A stretch of DNA of 64,000 nt, taken from contig CP075493.1 in assembly GCA_021613535.1 (NCBI GenBank), positions 12,586,001-12,650,000 on the forward strand, given 5' to 3'. Shown here in pieces: positions 11,964 through 23,091 of the stretch. The notes below the pieces were generated by a model that had not been told where the DNA came from, did no database searches, and was given only the letters and a program-made list of their open reading frames with translations. Positions within the stretch are counted from its first letter, which is position 1. The number at the start of each line of letters is the position of its first letter. A program made the translations under genes and the position numbers. Source of the stretch: Adineta vaga. Taxonomy: Eukaryota > Rotifera.

Positions 11964-14900
11964 ATGATATCAAAACGTAGAAGAAAACGAAGAAGATCAA
12001 AAAAGCAATCAACCACCATTAACATTAAACAAAATGAAGTGAACGTTCTCAGAAAAGAGATAATATTAGAAAATAACAGTCAAACAACAGATTATATCAA
12101 AAGAAACAAATGTAGTAAAACAAAAATATCTCGTAATGGATCGGTTTCACACAAGAAATTAAAGCGCGAACCACATCAAACACAAGCTGACAATGGTATT
12201 ACAATCGTTTGGCTTGATATTAAAAATAGTGATTATTTAAATCGAGAAGCAAGTTTACATTTAATTTCAAATTATTTGAAACTATTCAATAATATTGACT
12301 CATGTATTGATTATTTATTGTCGTTAGAAATTGATAATAGTAAACAGAAGATATTTCTCATTCTCTCTGGTACACAAGGAAAAACAATTCTTCCACTTGT
12401 TTATGAACAGTTACATATCATTCATATTTACATATTTTGTTCACATAAAGAAAAACATGAAAAATGGATTAACAAATATTTAAATAAAATCAAAGGAATT
12501 TTTATTGATAAAAATGAATTAATCACGGCACTTAATGATGATATTTTGTTTTATACAAAAACTATCTCAATGTCAATTTTCTCACCAATTACTTCTGTTA
12601 GAAATGAAATATCTATAAGAAATTTAAACAAACAACATGCTTTATTTATGTGGTATCAATTATTAATTGAAACATTGAAACGAATGCCCTTAACATTAGT
12701 ATCACGAAATGAACTTTTAGCAGAATGTCGAGTAGAATATTCGAACAATCAAATAGAATTATGTAAAATTCAAGAATTTGCAGATACTTACAATTCAGAT
12801 AATGTAATTGGCTGGTACACCCGAGATTCGTTTCTTTATCGTTTACTAAACCGAGCATTGAGAAGTCAAGATATTCGTATCATATATAATTTTCGTTTCG
12901 TACTTGTCGATCTTCATAATTGTTTGACACAATTACATTCGAAACATATTCATTCATTAAAGACAAAACCTGAAACAAGTTCTGTATTGACTGTCTATCG
13001 TGGACAAGGATTACCTGTTGAAGAACTACAAAATTTAAAAGATAATATAGATGGTCGTATTGCAATGAATAGTTTTCTTTCTGCAAGTCTATCTAGTGAT
13101 ATTGCACTTGGTTTTACTGGTAATGGAACAGGTCGTCCAATGGTTGAGTCAGTACTTTTTGAAATTAACTGTCCGACAAAAGAATATTCATCAAAACCAT
13201 TTGCGAATATTCAAAATTATAGTCATTTAAAAACGGAAAATGAAATTTTATTTACACTTGGAACAGTATTTCAAATTGATTCTGTCGAAATCTTAACAGA
13301 CGAGATTTGGCATGTTAAACTTACATTATACGATGAAGATGATGATATGGATCGAAATGAATTAATTGATAATTTAAAATCGGATATAAAAGATACATCA
13401 GAAGTTTCAACATTAGCAAAATTATTAATAGAAATCAATGAAATTGATAAAGCTGAATATTTTTATCATTTAATACTTAAAGATCTTCCATTGAATCATT
13501 GTGATAGGATAGCTGTTCAAAATAATATTGGTGCAATACATGCATCAAAGGGAGACTATAAAACTGCTTTGAAATGCTATAAACAATCATTTAAACTTAG
13601 TCAAACATTATTACCATATGATTTTGTCACTGTATCGATGATATTAAATAATATTGGATATGTTTATAATGAATTAGGGAATTATATACAATCAATAAAA
13701 TATCATCGAAAAGCATTTCGAATACAAAAAAAAGTTTTTCCATTGAATGATATCGAATATGCTACTACATTCAATCATTTAGGAGTTGTATACGGATGTA
13801 TAAGTAAATATAATTTATCTTTAAAATATCATCGAAAAGCAAAAAAGATTCGAATGATGTTTCTTCCAGCTCAACATCCTAATCTAGGCGATACTTTTAA
13901 TAATATTGGTGAAGTTTATCTTTCAAACGGAAATTTCAAAGCAGCACGAATAAATCTGGAAAAGTCACTTGAAATTCGGCTTAAATCATTGCCTGATAAT
14001 CATCTAAGTCTATCAGCTACTTATACAAATCTCGGATGTACATACGATCGAATGGGTGATTCTGAAAAGGCACTTGAATATCATAAAAAAGCATTAGATA
14101 TTTCTCGCAAATCTTTGCCTAACAATCATCCTGATTTGGCAACAGCGTATAATAATATGGGTGAATGTTATAGTGAACTTGATGATTATACATCTGCTTT
14201 ATTATGTCATAAAAAAGCGTTAAAAATCCGTATTAAATCTTTACCTATTAATCATCCAGACATAATTACATCGTACAATAATATTGGTTCATTGTATAGC
14301 GACAATAATAGGAATAAATTAGCTTTACGATATTTAAAGAAGGCACTTTCACGATCATCGTTCACTACAAACAAAGAATTGTTGGCTCGTATTTATTTTA
14401 ATTTAGGTGTACTCTATGAAAACAAATGCAATATTGGAATGACTATAAAATATTACAAAATAGCAATTAATCTTGAACTTGCATGTCAGGAATATAATAC
14501 AAGTCCAAGTTTAGCTATTACATATATTTCATTAGGACAAGTCTATTTAGAAGAAAATGATTTAGAAAATGCGTCAATTCAATTTGAAAAGGCTTTGAAA
14601 ATTGCAGAGAATTGTTTGATATTTGACGATAATCCAATTCAATTAGTATTATCGAATATTGTCGAAGTTTATAAGAGAAAAAATGATTATACAAATGCAT
14701 TAAACTATACGAATAAACTTCTTGATATACAATTAAAAAATACTACTATTCCTTCCGATGAATTAGCTACAACATATTTTGATATTGGTTATATAAATGA
14801 TTGCAAAAAAGATTGTAAACAAGCAGAAAGAAATTATCAAATAGCTTTAAATAATGCATCGTCAACTCATTCAAATCTAGGTCAACTATATTATTATTTA

Positions 14901-15551
14901 GCATGTATATATAACGATCGACAAGATTTTGATATTGCACTTGTAAATTATGAAAATGCTCTAAAATATTTTTCTGATAAAGATGATTATTTAGCAAATA
15001 TACATAACAATATTGGTTTTATTTATCGATGCAAACATGATTATACGAAAGCATTGGATAGTTATTATCAAGCGTTAAAGATAAATATGAATGATATGAA
15101 TTTAACATCGACTATTTATTATAATATTGCAGTTATTTATGATGATAGAAAGGATTATAATCTAGCATTGTATTATTATCAAATAGCGCTTGATGTAATA
15201 CGAAAAAGTAAAGAAATGGATGATAATTTATATATTAAAATATATAATAATATGGCGGGAATTTATCAAAACACTTTCAACTATCACAAAGGATTAAATT
15301 GTATTGAAAAAGCACTAGAATTACAATTAAACTCTGATATATTGTCTACAGATTACGAAACTATTGCTACTACTTATAGTAACTTAGGCACAATCTATTT
15401 TCGGTTATTCAATTACTCGTTAGCGTCAGAGAACTATAAAAAAGCTCTCGAAATCAGTTCAAAATTCTTACACAAAACTCATCCACATATTGCCGAATAC
15501 CGAGATCATGTTGCTGTTGTTAAAAGACATTTAAAATACTATAAAATCTAA
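11964..15551 (+). CDS. Arginine-type ADP-ribosyltransferase fused to tetratricopeptide repeats, 1195 aa
   Basis: A single uninterrupted exon. It opens with a lysine/arginine-rich stretch (MISKRRRKRRRSKKQ), probably a nuclear or nucleic-acid targeting signal. Residues about 325-455 hold an R-S-E class mono-ADP-ribosyltransferase domain: TVYRGQGL (R, about 343), NSFLSASLSSDIAL (the Ser motif, about 366) and KTENEILFTLG (the E-x-E loop, about 424). From about residue 500 to the end there are at least fourteen ~42-residue TPRs of kinesin-light-chain type (for example ATAYNNMGECYSELDDYTSA). The catalytic motif is complete, so the enzyme should transfer ADP-ribose from NAD+ to arginines of a protein chosen by the TPR array. 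This architecture is expanded in bdelloid rotifers; its biological role is unknown. There is no signal peptide, so it acts inside the cell. The lack of introns is unusual next to its neighbours. Confidence 0.9.
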   Translation: MISKRRRKRRRSKKQSTTINIKQNEVNVLRKEIILENNSQTTDYIKRNKCSKTKISRNGSVSHKKLKREPHQTQADNGITIVWLDIKNSDYLNREASLHLISNYLKLFNNIDSCIDYLLSLEIDNSKQKIFLILSGTQGKTILPLVYEQLHIIHIYIFCSHKEKHEKWINKYLNKIKGIFIDKNELITALNDDILFYTKTISMSIFSPITSVRNEISIRNLNKQHALFMWYQLLIETLKRMPLTLVSRNELLAECRVEYSNNQIELCKIQEFADTYNSDNVIGWYTRDSFLYRLLNRALRSQDIRIIYNFRFVLVDLHNCLTQLHSKHIHSLKTKPETSSVLTVYRGQGLPVEELQNLKDNIDGRIAMNSFLSASLSSDIALGFTGNGTGRPMVESVLFEINCPTKEYSSKPFANIQNYSHLKTENEILFTLGTVFQIDSVEILTDEIWHVKLTLYDEDDDMDRNELIDNLKSDIKDTSEVSTLAKLLIEINEIDKAEYFYHLILKDLPLNHCDRIAVQNNIGAIHASKGDYKTALKCYKQSFKLSQTLLPYDFVTVSMILNNIGYVYNELGNYIQSIKYHRKAFRIQKKVFPLNDIEYATTFNHLGVVYGCISKYNLSLKYHRKAKKIRMMFLPAQHPNLGDTFNNIGEVYLSNGNFKAARINLEKSLEIRLKSLPDNHLSLSATYTNLGCTYDRMGDSEKALEYHKKALDISRKSLPNNHPDLATAYNNMGECYSELDDYTSALLCHKKALKIRIKSLPINHPDIITSYNNIGSLYSDNNRNKLALRYLKKALSRSSFTTNKELLARIYFNLGVLYENKCNIGMTIKYYKIAINLELACQEYNTSPSLAITYISLGQVYLEENDLENASIQFEKALKIAENCLIFDDNPIQLVLSNIVEVYKRKNDYTNALNYTNKLLDIQLKNTTIPSDELATTYFDIGYINDCKKDCKQAERNYQIALNNASSTHSNLGQLYYYLACIYNDRQDFDIALVNYENALKYFSDKDDYLANIHNNIGFIYRCKHDYTKALDSYYQALKINMNDMNLTSTIYYNIAVIYDDRKDYNLALYYYQIALDVIRKSKEMDDNLYIKIYNNMAGIYQNTFNYHKGLNCIEKALELQLNSDILSTDYETIATTYSNLGTIYFRLFNYSLASENYKKALEISSKFLHKTHPHIAEYRDHVAVVKRHLKYYKI

Positions 15552-16055
15552 AAATTTTCAAGAATGTGTACACGAAGTTTATAACTATAGATGTCAGTGA
15601 ACAATATATGCAATGAGTATGACACAAATCGTATTTATTGTAGTGGCATGTTTATGTTCTTTGTACCAAAACAATGATTTTTGTTGCACTTGCATCATAG
15701 CAGATGTTGTTAAATAGATGATCAAATTCTCCAAATATAGAGTCAAATCAAATCTGCTCGATCTTAAATAATCTTTTACATAGATAAATCTCGAGAAAAT
15801 CATATGAATTGATAAAGAATAGAACATTTAACAACATGTGGTATCTTTATATACAAATTAAAGTTTTTTACTGGAAAATAAATAGGTGATTCATTAGTTG
15901 ATACTTTAACGTAGAGGTCTTTGAATTTGATGTCTCCTATATAACACACGTGTTGTGCAATTCTGTTTTCTTTCTTTAATAATCATAGAGAAGGTAAAAA
16001 CATAATATTTCACAAGAACATCGTCACATTTGTCTAACACAATACTTTCACCAAA
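15552..16055. other. Intergenic
   Basis: About 500 AT-rich bases between two plus-strand genes. They should include the 3' UTR of the ART-TPR gene and the promoter of the next gene. No other feature is seen. Confidence 0.4.
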
Positions 16056-17644
16056 ATGCTGACAGATACAGGAATAATTTTACCAAATTTTACAGAATTA
16101 CGTGTATATCCATCGTTTACTGAAATTCGTCAACAATATAATGCACCAAAAGTAAGTTTTATTTATTGCGAAAAAAAAACAAAATCGATAAAATCACATT
16201 TTATAGAATTTCAAAATGTATTTTACACGAGATGTTTATTCAAATATTGTTCGAGGTTCGTTATCGATCGAAGGTATTCCAATCGAATCCAAACAATTAG
16301 TTTCGAAAGCAAATAATCTTGAGAATCAAATAGTCTTTCTTCGACGTTCTGTAAATGAACAACCACAAGAATGTCGTGTTATTCAAGGTGATGATCTTCT
16401 TTTGCAAGATAATCAAACAAAACGCTATATTCACGCCCAACGTAATGAACTTGAATATGTTACAACACCAGAACAAGAAGGAACTGAAATAATCTATGTT
16501 TTAAAACAACAAGGTAAAGCAACATTAAGTTATCAAATGCATGGTAAGTGTATGACATCTAGATGAGAATAGAAGAATATGTGTATGATGTATTAATATG
16601 TTTTTTTCAAGGAATTTCTTGGTCGACACAATATGAATTGAATATTCTCACGGATGATTGCCAACATACAATACAAGCATTTGCTGAAATAATCAATGGA
16701 ACGAAACAAGAATATAATATTGATCGAGTAGAATTACTTGCTAATGATGTGATCTTACAACGAGAAAGTGGATTAAAACGACGTTGTTTTCGTCTCCGAT
16801 CACGAAGTCGTAGTCGAAGTCGAAGTGACAGTTCTGATGAATATGACGAAGATTTTGACGAGCTTGATCTAACACCATCGGTAACTGTACAAAAGGAATT
16901 AGCAGGTAAACTTTTATTATTTTACTTTTCATTTACGACATATGATGATATTTACTAGATTTTCATCTTTATTCAATTAACCAACCATTTGTTCTCTTAT
17001 CAAAATCAACATTTAGTTTACCATTTCTCAATCCAACTATTCAGATCAGTAAATTTGTTGGTCTATCACTGCCATTTACAACTTATTCGCAAATACAAAA
17101 ATTAGAACGGAAATATCGTATTGAATCCATTGATAAATTTCTTCCTGCTGGACCAATAACTATTCGAGAACAAGGTCGGTTAGTTGGTGTGATCAGTTTA
17201 CCTGATATGACTGTGGGTGATAAACATACTTTGTCTTCTGGACAAGATTCTGATGTAAGTTAAAACGATGTCCTCACTAATCATCTATTTTACAATTCTT
17301 ATATCATTTAGGTTTCCTTAAATCGTCAGGTAAAATTAATTTCGAAAGAAAGACATTCAGCTGTCTATACCGTTCACTTGACATTCAAAAATGTTAAGTC
17401 TATACCTGTTAAATTCGAGTATGAAGAAATAATTGACAACGAAAATATACATTTTAAAATCATTGTCAAAGGATCCGATGAACAACGAACTGACATGCAA
17501 GTAACAGCAAATGGTATTCAAATAGAAAACAAAAATAGTTTGTTGGCAGCTAATGGTGGTCAACAAATCTATGAATATGAAGTTCATACGAAGAATATTA
17601 AGAAGAGGAATAATACAATGCATAAACGAAAACGAAAAGACTAA
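16056..17644 (+). CDS. DUF4139-like protein, five exons, 451 aa
   Basis: Exons are 16056-16151, 16207-16543, 16612-16905, 16959-17254 and 17312-17644, all joined in frame by GT-AG introns of 53-68 bases. Landmarks match the DUF4139 (mucoidy-inhibitor-A-like) family: ISWSTQYELNIL followed by an N-rich 'later structure' strand (AEIINGTKQEYNIDRVELLAND), HLYSINQPFVLLSKSTFSLPF, and a C-terminal GDKHTLSSGQDSDVSLNRQV strand. An Arg-Ser repeat (RSRSRSRSRSD) with an acidic tail interrupts the domain at about residues 210-240, an odd low-complexity insert. No signal peptide or membrane segment is visible. The biochemical role of the family is unknown. The exon 3/4 boundary was chosen because the acceptor at 16958 is the one that keeps the conserved strand in frame. 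Confidence 0.72.
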
Positions 17645-17800
17645 AATCATCAATACAGTTACAAAATTTATAACAGAATCTGTTTTTGTCATTTCTTTAT
17701 CCAAATAAAAAAATTTCATCATCTTTTGAAACACAGGAATGTTAAAAGAAGAAAAATAAAAATAATAGCGCATGCTTTGATGGTAATGTCGAATAAAATC

Positions 17801-18272
17801 ATGGTTTCTCTTCTTAAACTACCAGCAGAATTAGTCTATCGAATACTTGATCATCAAAAGGATTTTACTGTTCTATCAAATATGATAAGATCGAAGAAAG
17901 ACATGCGCAACATTTTGTAGAGATTTTACGAAATAATACGGTAAGATTTTACTGTATAGCCGTAGTGTCTTAGTAGATCAGTTCTACTCATTTCTGAATA
18001 CAGACAATTATTTCACTTGAGCCCGAAGACAATATTTTGAAAGATGCGGGTACACAATATTTGGCAAATGTATTAGAAAATAATATCGTATGTTTCTTTC
18101 TCTTTTCATTGCTCTCGTAAATTACTCTTTTTTCCTACTTAGATATATCACTCATTTTGTTTTTTATTTACTTAATTTTTTCAAAAAGACACTCACTACG
18201 TTAGATCTTGAATATAATCATATAGGCGAAAAAGGTGCACAACATTTAGCTAATGCTTTACAACATAATACG
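17801..18272 (+). pseudogene. F-box/LRR (NLRC3-like) gene relic with one-repeat-per-exon structure
   Basis: An F-box-like start (MVSLLKLPAELVYRILDHQK) at 17801 runs into a stop at about 17920. The tail of an LRR (EILRNNT) appears in another frame, ending at a GT donor at 17941. Two following exons, 18004-18087 and 18189-18272, are each exactly 84 bases and each encode one leucine-rich repeat. The second is classic (LTTLDLEYNHIGEKGAQHLA); the first is degenerate. All three exon ends fall at the same place in the repeat (after NNT/NNI/HNT). Nothing continues the array afterwards. This is a collapsed remnant of a bdelloid F-box/LRR gene: an internal deletion fused the start to a late repeat. The 18273-18567 gap shows nothing else. 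Confidence 0.65.
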
Positions 18273-18567
18273 GTAATATTCATTTCTTTCTTATATATAA
18301 TTCATTCGCATTTCTGCACTATATCTCGGAAGAAACCAAGTTGGATATGATATCAACGATCAGTTGATGAGTTGATTCGCCGGAACAGAAGGTTACTAGA
18401 GTCATCTTTTGATAGTGAATTTGAATAAAAACATGCGAAGAAACTTCCAGTTAGTTTCTGTCAACCTTTTTTCTATAGAACTTTCGATGCCAATGAATCA
18501 TTGTAAAAATCACCTATAATATATAGACTATTTATTCATGAAAGATGTTGAACACAGACAGGATCGT

Positions 18568-19080
18568 TTATTTGACACTGCATTTGATAATGAGTTGTTT
18601 CTCGATTGTTTGAAACTTATCAAAGCCTTTATATTGTTTTTTAATATGATCAATTAAATAAATCCAATCTTTTGCTATCACAGTATCAGGAAGATATACA
18701 ATTATATACGGCGAATGGTGAGTGGATTGACTGAATGCTAGTGTATTCATACATATTGTTTCAATATTTGAATTTGAGCTCGCTTGCTTTCGAAATTTAT
18801 CAAGCATACCTTGTGATTGATGTACTTTTATGAACATAAAACAATATAAAAACTATGGTAGCTATTTGTAAAGCTTGCCTAAGATATGATCGGAACTGTT
18901 CATTTTATTGAGTAAAGATATTGATTCAAGACCTGGACCACAATCCATATCAACTAAACAATGATTTGACTGAATTTCTAATGAATTACAGATCACCAAT
19001 GATATCCATTCATTATGTAGTGGTAAGTTGAAAATAGTCTGTTTTCATGTTGTACTGCTCATGCAAAGATTCTGTCATAT
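18568..19080 (-). pseudogene. SAM-dependent methyltransferase pseudogene (frameshifted, with internal stops)
   Basis: Pieces of one class I methyltransferase lie in successive frames on the minus strand. Around 19079-19020 is an N-terminal piece (MTESLHEQYNMKTDYFQ). After a frameshift, 19030-18880 reads NEWISLVICNS then NHCLVDMDCGPG, whose D-x-D-CGPG is the SAM-binding motif I. A stop at about 18870 interrupts it. A third piece at 18837-18568 (SQGMLDKFRKQA, SPYIIVYLPD, DWIYLIDHIKKQYKG) supplies the motif II-IV region. The order and spacing fit one gene broken by at least two lesions. No substrate can be inferred. The piece at 18837 has its own ATG but is too short to be functional. Confidence 0.65.
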
Positions 19081-19183
19081 TATTGTTTTATTCAGTGTTT
19101 TACTTGCTCCTATTCTTTAGAGGAAAATCTTATCAAAAATAAGTATTCAAGAATTCGCTTGTAAATGAAATAAAAACAAAAGT

Positions 19184-21214
19184 TTAAATTACAATTTCTT
19201 TAATCAATATTCCGTATGCTCGGATACTTTCAGGATGTAATGCAACCCATATATCATCAGTAGCAAATTTTACATCATCAGGATTAACAGCTACTTGTAA
19301 CATAATCTTAAACTTTTTTGATCCAAATTTTGTTTTAATTTCAGCATCGCCGGCAAAACCGCGCTCTACAAAACTTGGCTTTGGAGAACAATAAACACCT
19401 GGACCATGGAACGTCGATTTTGCTGCATGAAAGCCATCATTATGAATGTGAGAAAAAGCAACGAGAGACGCATCTTTAGCATCATTCAGATTTGTAGCTG
19501 GCGCATATTTTGTTCCATGAAAAGCTCTATACCAGTTTGCAGGATGTCGAAATGGACGAAGCCATGTATCATTATTAAATTTGCCTAGTACTTTTAATCC
19601 GTATCTTGTATATCCAACTGGTGTATAGTACGTTTTTAATCGTCCAGGTGGTCCAATTTCATGTGTCTCTTGAGTAGTAAATGCGTTATTTCCACGTTCA
19701 TCAAATTGTGATATATCAAATGCAGGTCGAAATAACAATGGATGAATTTTTGCAGCTACAAATTGTTTAAATTGTTCTTTTAGTTTTTTTGAAGCACCAA
19801 TTAGGTTTTTAATTACATTAGCTTTTAAATCTAATATGGAATAAACTATACTAAATGTTCCCAAATAAACTGTTTTGATTACAATATTTTCTTTGTTAGT
19901 ATTATGTGCTTTTGATAATCGTTCGAGTATATCTTCAACAACGGCATGTGTTTTCTTTTGTTCAATTAAACGATCTAATGTTTTTATCACTTTCAAATCA
20001 TAATCAGCATCTGTCGGATCTTTCTGAGTAATAAAATCATTATTATTACTCAATTTCAATACAAATGGTTTGTCTTGTACATCTAGATCACCTAAATTTG
20101 CCGAAGCATCATAAAGATTTGTACCTTGACGAGAATCAAAGAATAGACATGATTGATCTTCATTTCCAAATAAATTCTTAATAGCATGACAAAGTGTACT
20201 TCTTTCAGATACATCACCTGACGGTTGTTCAGATAATATACTTTTTGTTAATTCTTCAGCTTGCTTCACATCGGGTGTATTTCGATTCATAACATCGTCA
20301 ATATTTGGAAAAGTATCGTAAAATGCTCGTAATTCTTCTTGTTTTTTCAAAAATGATCTTTTTTCATTTGGTCCTATTTGATCCCATTCTATCGATATAC
20401 ACATGGCAGATTTCATAGAGTATATTTTTAAAACTTACTTGGTGGAGGTGGACGAACACGATTGAGAAAAACTTCCTCGGATTGCCGTAATCCATTGATA
20501 GACAATGGTTTTTGATTTCCATCACTTTCTTGAGCAACATCGTTAGCTGTACGTTGAAAAATGTCGATGACATTAACATTCTCTAGTGTAAGATTTTTGA
20601 GTAAATGTTTCGTAAAGAAATTTTTTCGAACTGTTTCATTTGCAGCACAAGCAAATTGAATAAATGCACCTTCAATTGGTTTCATTTCTTGCAAACCTTT
20701 TCGTTCACTTGATGAAACTAAAAAAAAGAAGAAGAAGACTTTTGCGTACAATGATTGTGATTGTAAGAATCATACCTCTCAATAAATAAGTTCCACAACA
20801 ATCTAAGATGAATATATTGGCAAATGTTGGGTTTATAGTTACTATACGTTCGACTATTTGCTCAAAATCAATACCAAACTCTTCAACATGTTTCTCTCGT
20901 TCGATTGAAGCATCACCCACCGGTATTAAATAATTTTTACCTGAGACTTGATAGACATGACCACAAAAGTAAAATAGAAATAAATCACCTTGATTAATTC
21001 GTTTCGAAAAATCAAAGATTCGTTTTTTCAGATCATTGATTCCTAAGTCATTTGCTATTGTAACATTGAATCCAATAGTTTTAAGTGAATTACTTAGAAC
21101 TTTCACATTTTCTCCTGAACTACTCAGACGATTATCTGGCCGATAGTAATTACCGTTACTAATCAGTAGTGCCCAGTTTTGACGTCGAGATCCACTACTA
21201 ATTGCACTTGCCAT
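19184..21214 (-). CDS. Caspase-like (C14) protease fused to a PARP-like ADP-ribosyltransferase domain, 640 aa
   Basis: Three exons (21214-20776, 20717-20439, 20388-19184) join in frame. The ATG at 21214 starts MASAISSGSRRQNWALLISN, right at the usual beginning of a C14 fold. The catalytic dyad is present: His in FYFCGHV (about residue 85) and Cys in FILDCCGTYL (about 139). Residues about 147-240 complete the caspase fold. A ~280-residue linker of unknown type follows, with VYLGTFSIVYSI. The last ~110 residues contain YRAFHGTKYAP, HGPGVYCSPKPSF, KIMLQVAVNP and IRAYGILIKE; the HGT...G-x-Y pattern resembles the H-Y-E triad of PARP-type transferases. The protein could therefore cleave targets and modify them, or be activated by cleavage between its halves. 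There is no signal peptide, so it is cytosolic. A stress, cell-death or immune role is an inference. Everything appears intact. Confidence 0.78.
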
Positions 21215-22308
21215 TGGAATTATATTAAATAATCCTCGTCTTGCATAGTAACAAATAATAAATGAATATTTTAACGTTTTTAAACGCAATTCTTTTGAAA
21301 AGTTGACAATTCTTTTTCTCCAACATAAACAAAGTTTCAATAAGTGTACAAAAACAAAGAAAAACTTTTTTATTTATTCATACAATTACCACCAAAGACG
21401 ATAATACGATGATTCACATCCTTAAAACATTCAATAGTCAATGTGATAGATTGAATTATATTCTCATTTGGAACGGAGAGAAATTTATTATTAAATTTTA
21501 CTAATAAATAAGATAGAATTTGTAGTAAACATTTAGCAGTCAAATTTATTGTGAACTGTTCTAATTTGCATCGATTTGATTTGTTTAATGAAATCGACAT
21601 AAACATTTGTAATTAATACGTGCCATATAAAGATTTCACCTAATATTGAATAGAATAATGCGTTTCGAACGGAATATTCGTTCAAGACTGAATGAAGTTA
21701 TTATTTTCTTATTACTAAAAGATTCTATTATATTGATAAATTAATCAATCATTGAACATCATCAAAAGACATGTGTTAAATTAGTCTAAACTGTTATATA
21801 AATGTTTAGTGGTAACATTTTCGATGCAGTTAGATATTTAATCGACGAATATAGACTGAAATGATCTGTTTATAAAGATCAATTCGATTGAGAAGAATTG
21901 AGCAAAAAGATTTCCAAAACGTTTATTAAATGAGTGAATATAGACTTATTTTTTGATTATGAAATCTCGAGAGACAAAAGATGTATGTAGTTTTTTTTCT
22001 TCCTTTTGTTGACACGAAAATGATGGTACACGAAATAATTCATCGCAAGAATGGAAGAAATAAGTTTAGAAGATCAAGTTTTTTATCCTTCTGAAACATG
22101 ATGTTGAAAGTTACGAGAATAATTCTTAACTATGTCATATAAGACGATAAGAAGAGATTGTCTATGTGATATCACTATATGCATTGGAATTTTCATTACA
22201 TTATATAAAAACGATCAAATATCATAAAATCAAAGTTTTTTTTATATATAACATCTCTCCTGAATACATTATGGTACATTTGAAATCCTGTTTTCGGTTG
22301 TTTTAGAA
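21215..22308. other. Divergent intergenic region
   Basis: About 1.1 kb between the caspase fusion (minus) and the membrane protein (plus). A 78-codon frame at 21370-21606 (minus, ATG start) could be an upstream exon or chance; I cannot link it to either gene by splice sites. Otherwise it is AT-rich with no recognised feature. Confidence 0.4.
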
Positions 22309-22977
22309 ATGGCAAAAACTGCAGCATCGATTTGGAATTGGTCGCTACCTGTGTTACCATTCACAGTTATTATTACTTTGATAGTTGCTTTTTTCACAGA
22401 CCGTTTGATTGACAATCATTCAATGTCAAGAAAATCATTCTTTGAAATACTGGTTGTACGTGTATCTGCAAGTCGTGTGTATTTCTTTTTCGGCATTTGT
22501 TTGTTTCTTCCTCAAGTATTGGCAATAATCATTGGTCGATTTCAATTTTTATTAAAAACTCAATCAATGATTAATCGAACTGTTCTGTTCATTATTCATA
22601 TCTTTATTCTTGTACCTTTTGTGTATCTACTGGTATATATGATAATAAGTAATAATCATCCTAATATATATCAAATGAGTATCTATGGAATTTTCGAATC
22701 TATATCATTATATTGTTTAGTTCATACTATTCTAATTTTCTATCTCTATATACGTCGATCGAATGCTTCGCAACATGCAAACATTATCTGGCCAATTTGG
22801 TTTCTTATTTGTATTATTTCGCTCATTGTCTTTTATGTCATCTGGACTCGTTCGCACAACTATGTTTCAGGATTTATTGTAATTCTGTGTCCTTTTCTAT
22901 ATCTTTTGGGTTTTGTACATCAATTTTGGTTACAAGCAAGAGCAAAACAACGATATTTTGCTGTAGTCACAGCATAA
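22309..22977 (+). CDS. Six-helix membrane protein, possibly Frag1/DRAM/Sfk1-like, 222 aa
   Basis: A single exon with ATG at 22309. Six hydrophobic helices are visible: residues about 14-32, 55-75, 88-110, 122-146, 158-177 and 183-203. The first loop carries FFTDRLIDNHSM. Size, helix number and layout resemble the Frag1/DRAM/Sfk1 group of lysosomal or plasma-membrane proteins (TMEM150-like), but no diagnostic motif makes this certain. Its neighbours suggest no partner. It could also be an orphan rotifer membrane protein. Confidence 0.6.
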   Translation: MAKTAASIWNWSLPVLPFTVIITLIVAFFTDRLIDNHSMSRKSFFEILVVRVSASRVYFFFGICLFLPQVLAIIIGRFQFLLKTQSMINRTVLFIIHIFILVPFVYLLVYMIISNNHPNIYQMSIYGIFESISLYCLVHTILIFYLYIRRSNASQHANIIWPIWFLICIISLIVFYVIWTRSHNYVSGFIVILCPFLYLLGFVHQFWLQARAKQRYFAVVTA

Positions 22978-23091
22978 TCAATAATCTTTAAGATATAATT
23001 ACAAGCAAATGAATGAACTCTTCTCGTATATTTAAAGAAAATAAATTTTAAGAAAGTATAAGTATTCAATAATATATGATTATGATTATCT

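Noticed and set aside
21370-21606. 78-codon minus-strand frame upstream of the caspase fusion
   Set aside because: No splice pair links it convincingly to the caspase start at 21214, which already begins at the normal domain border.
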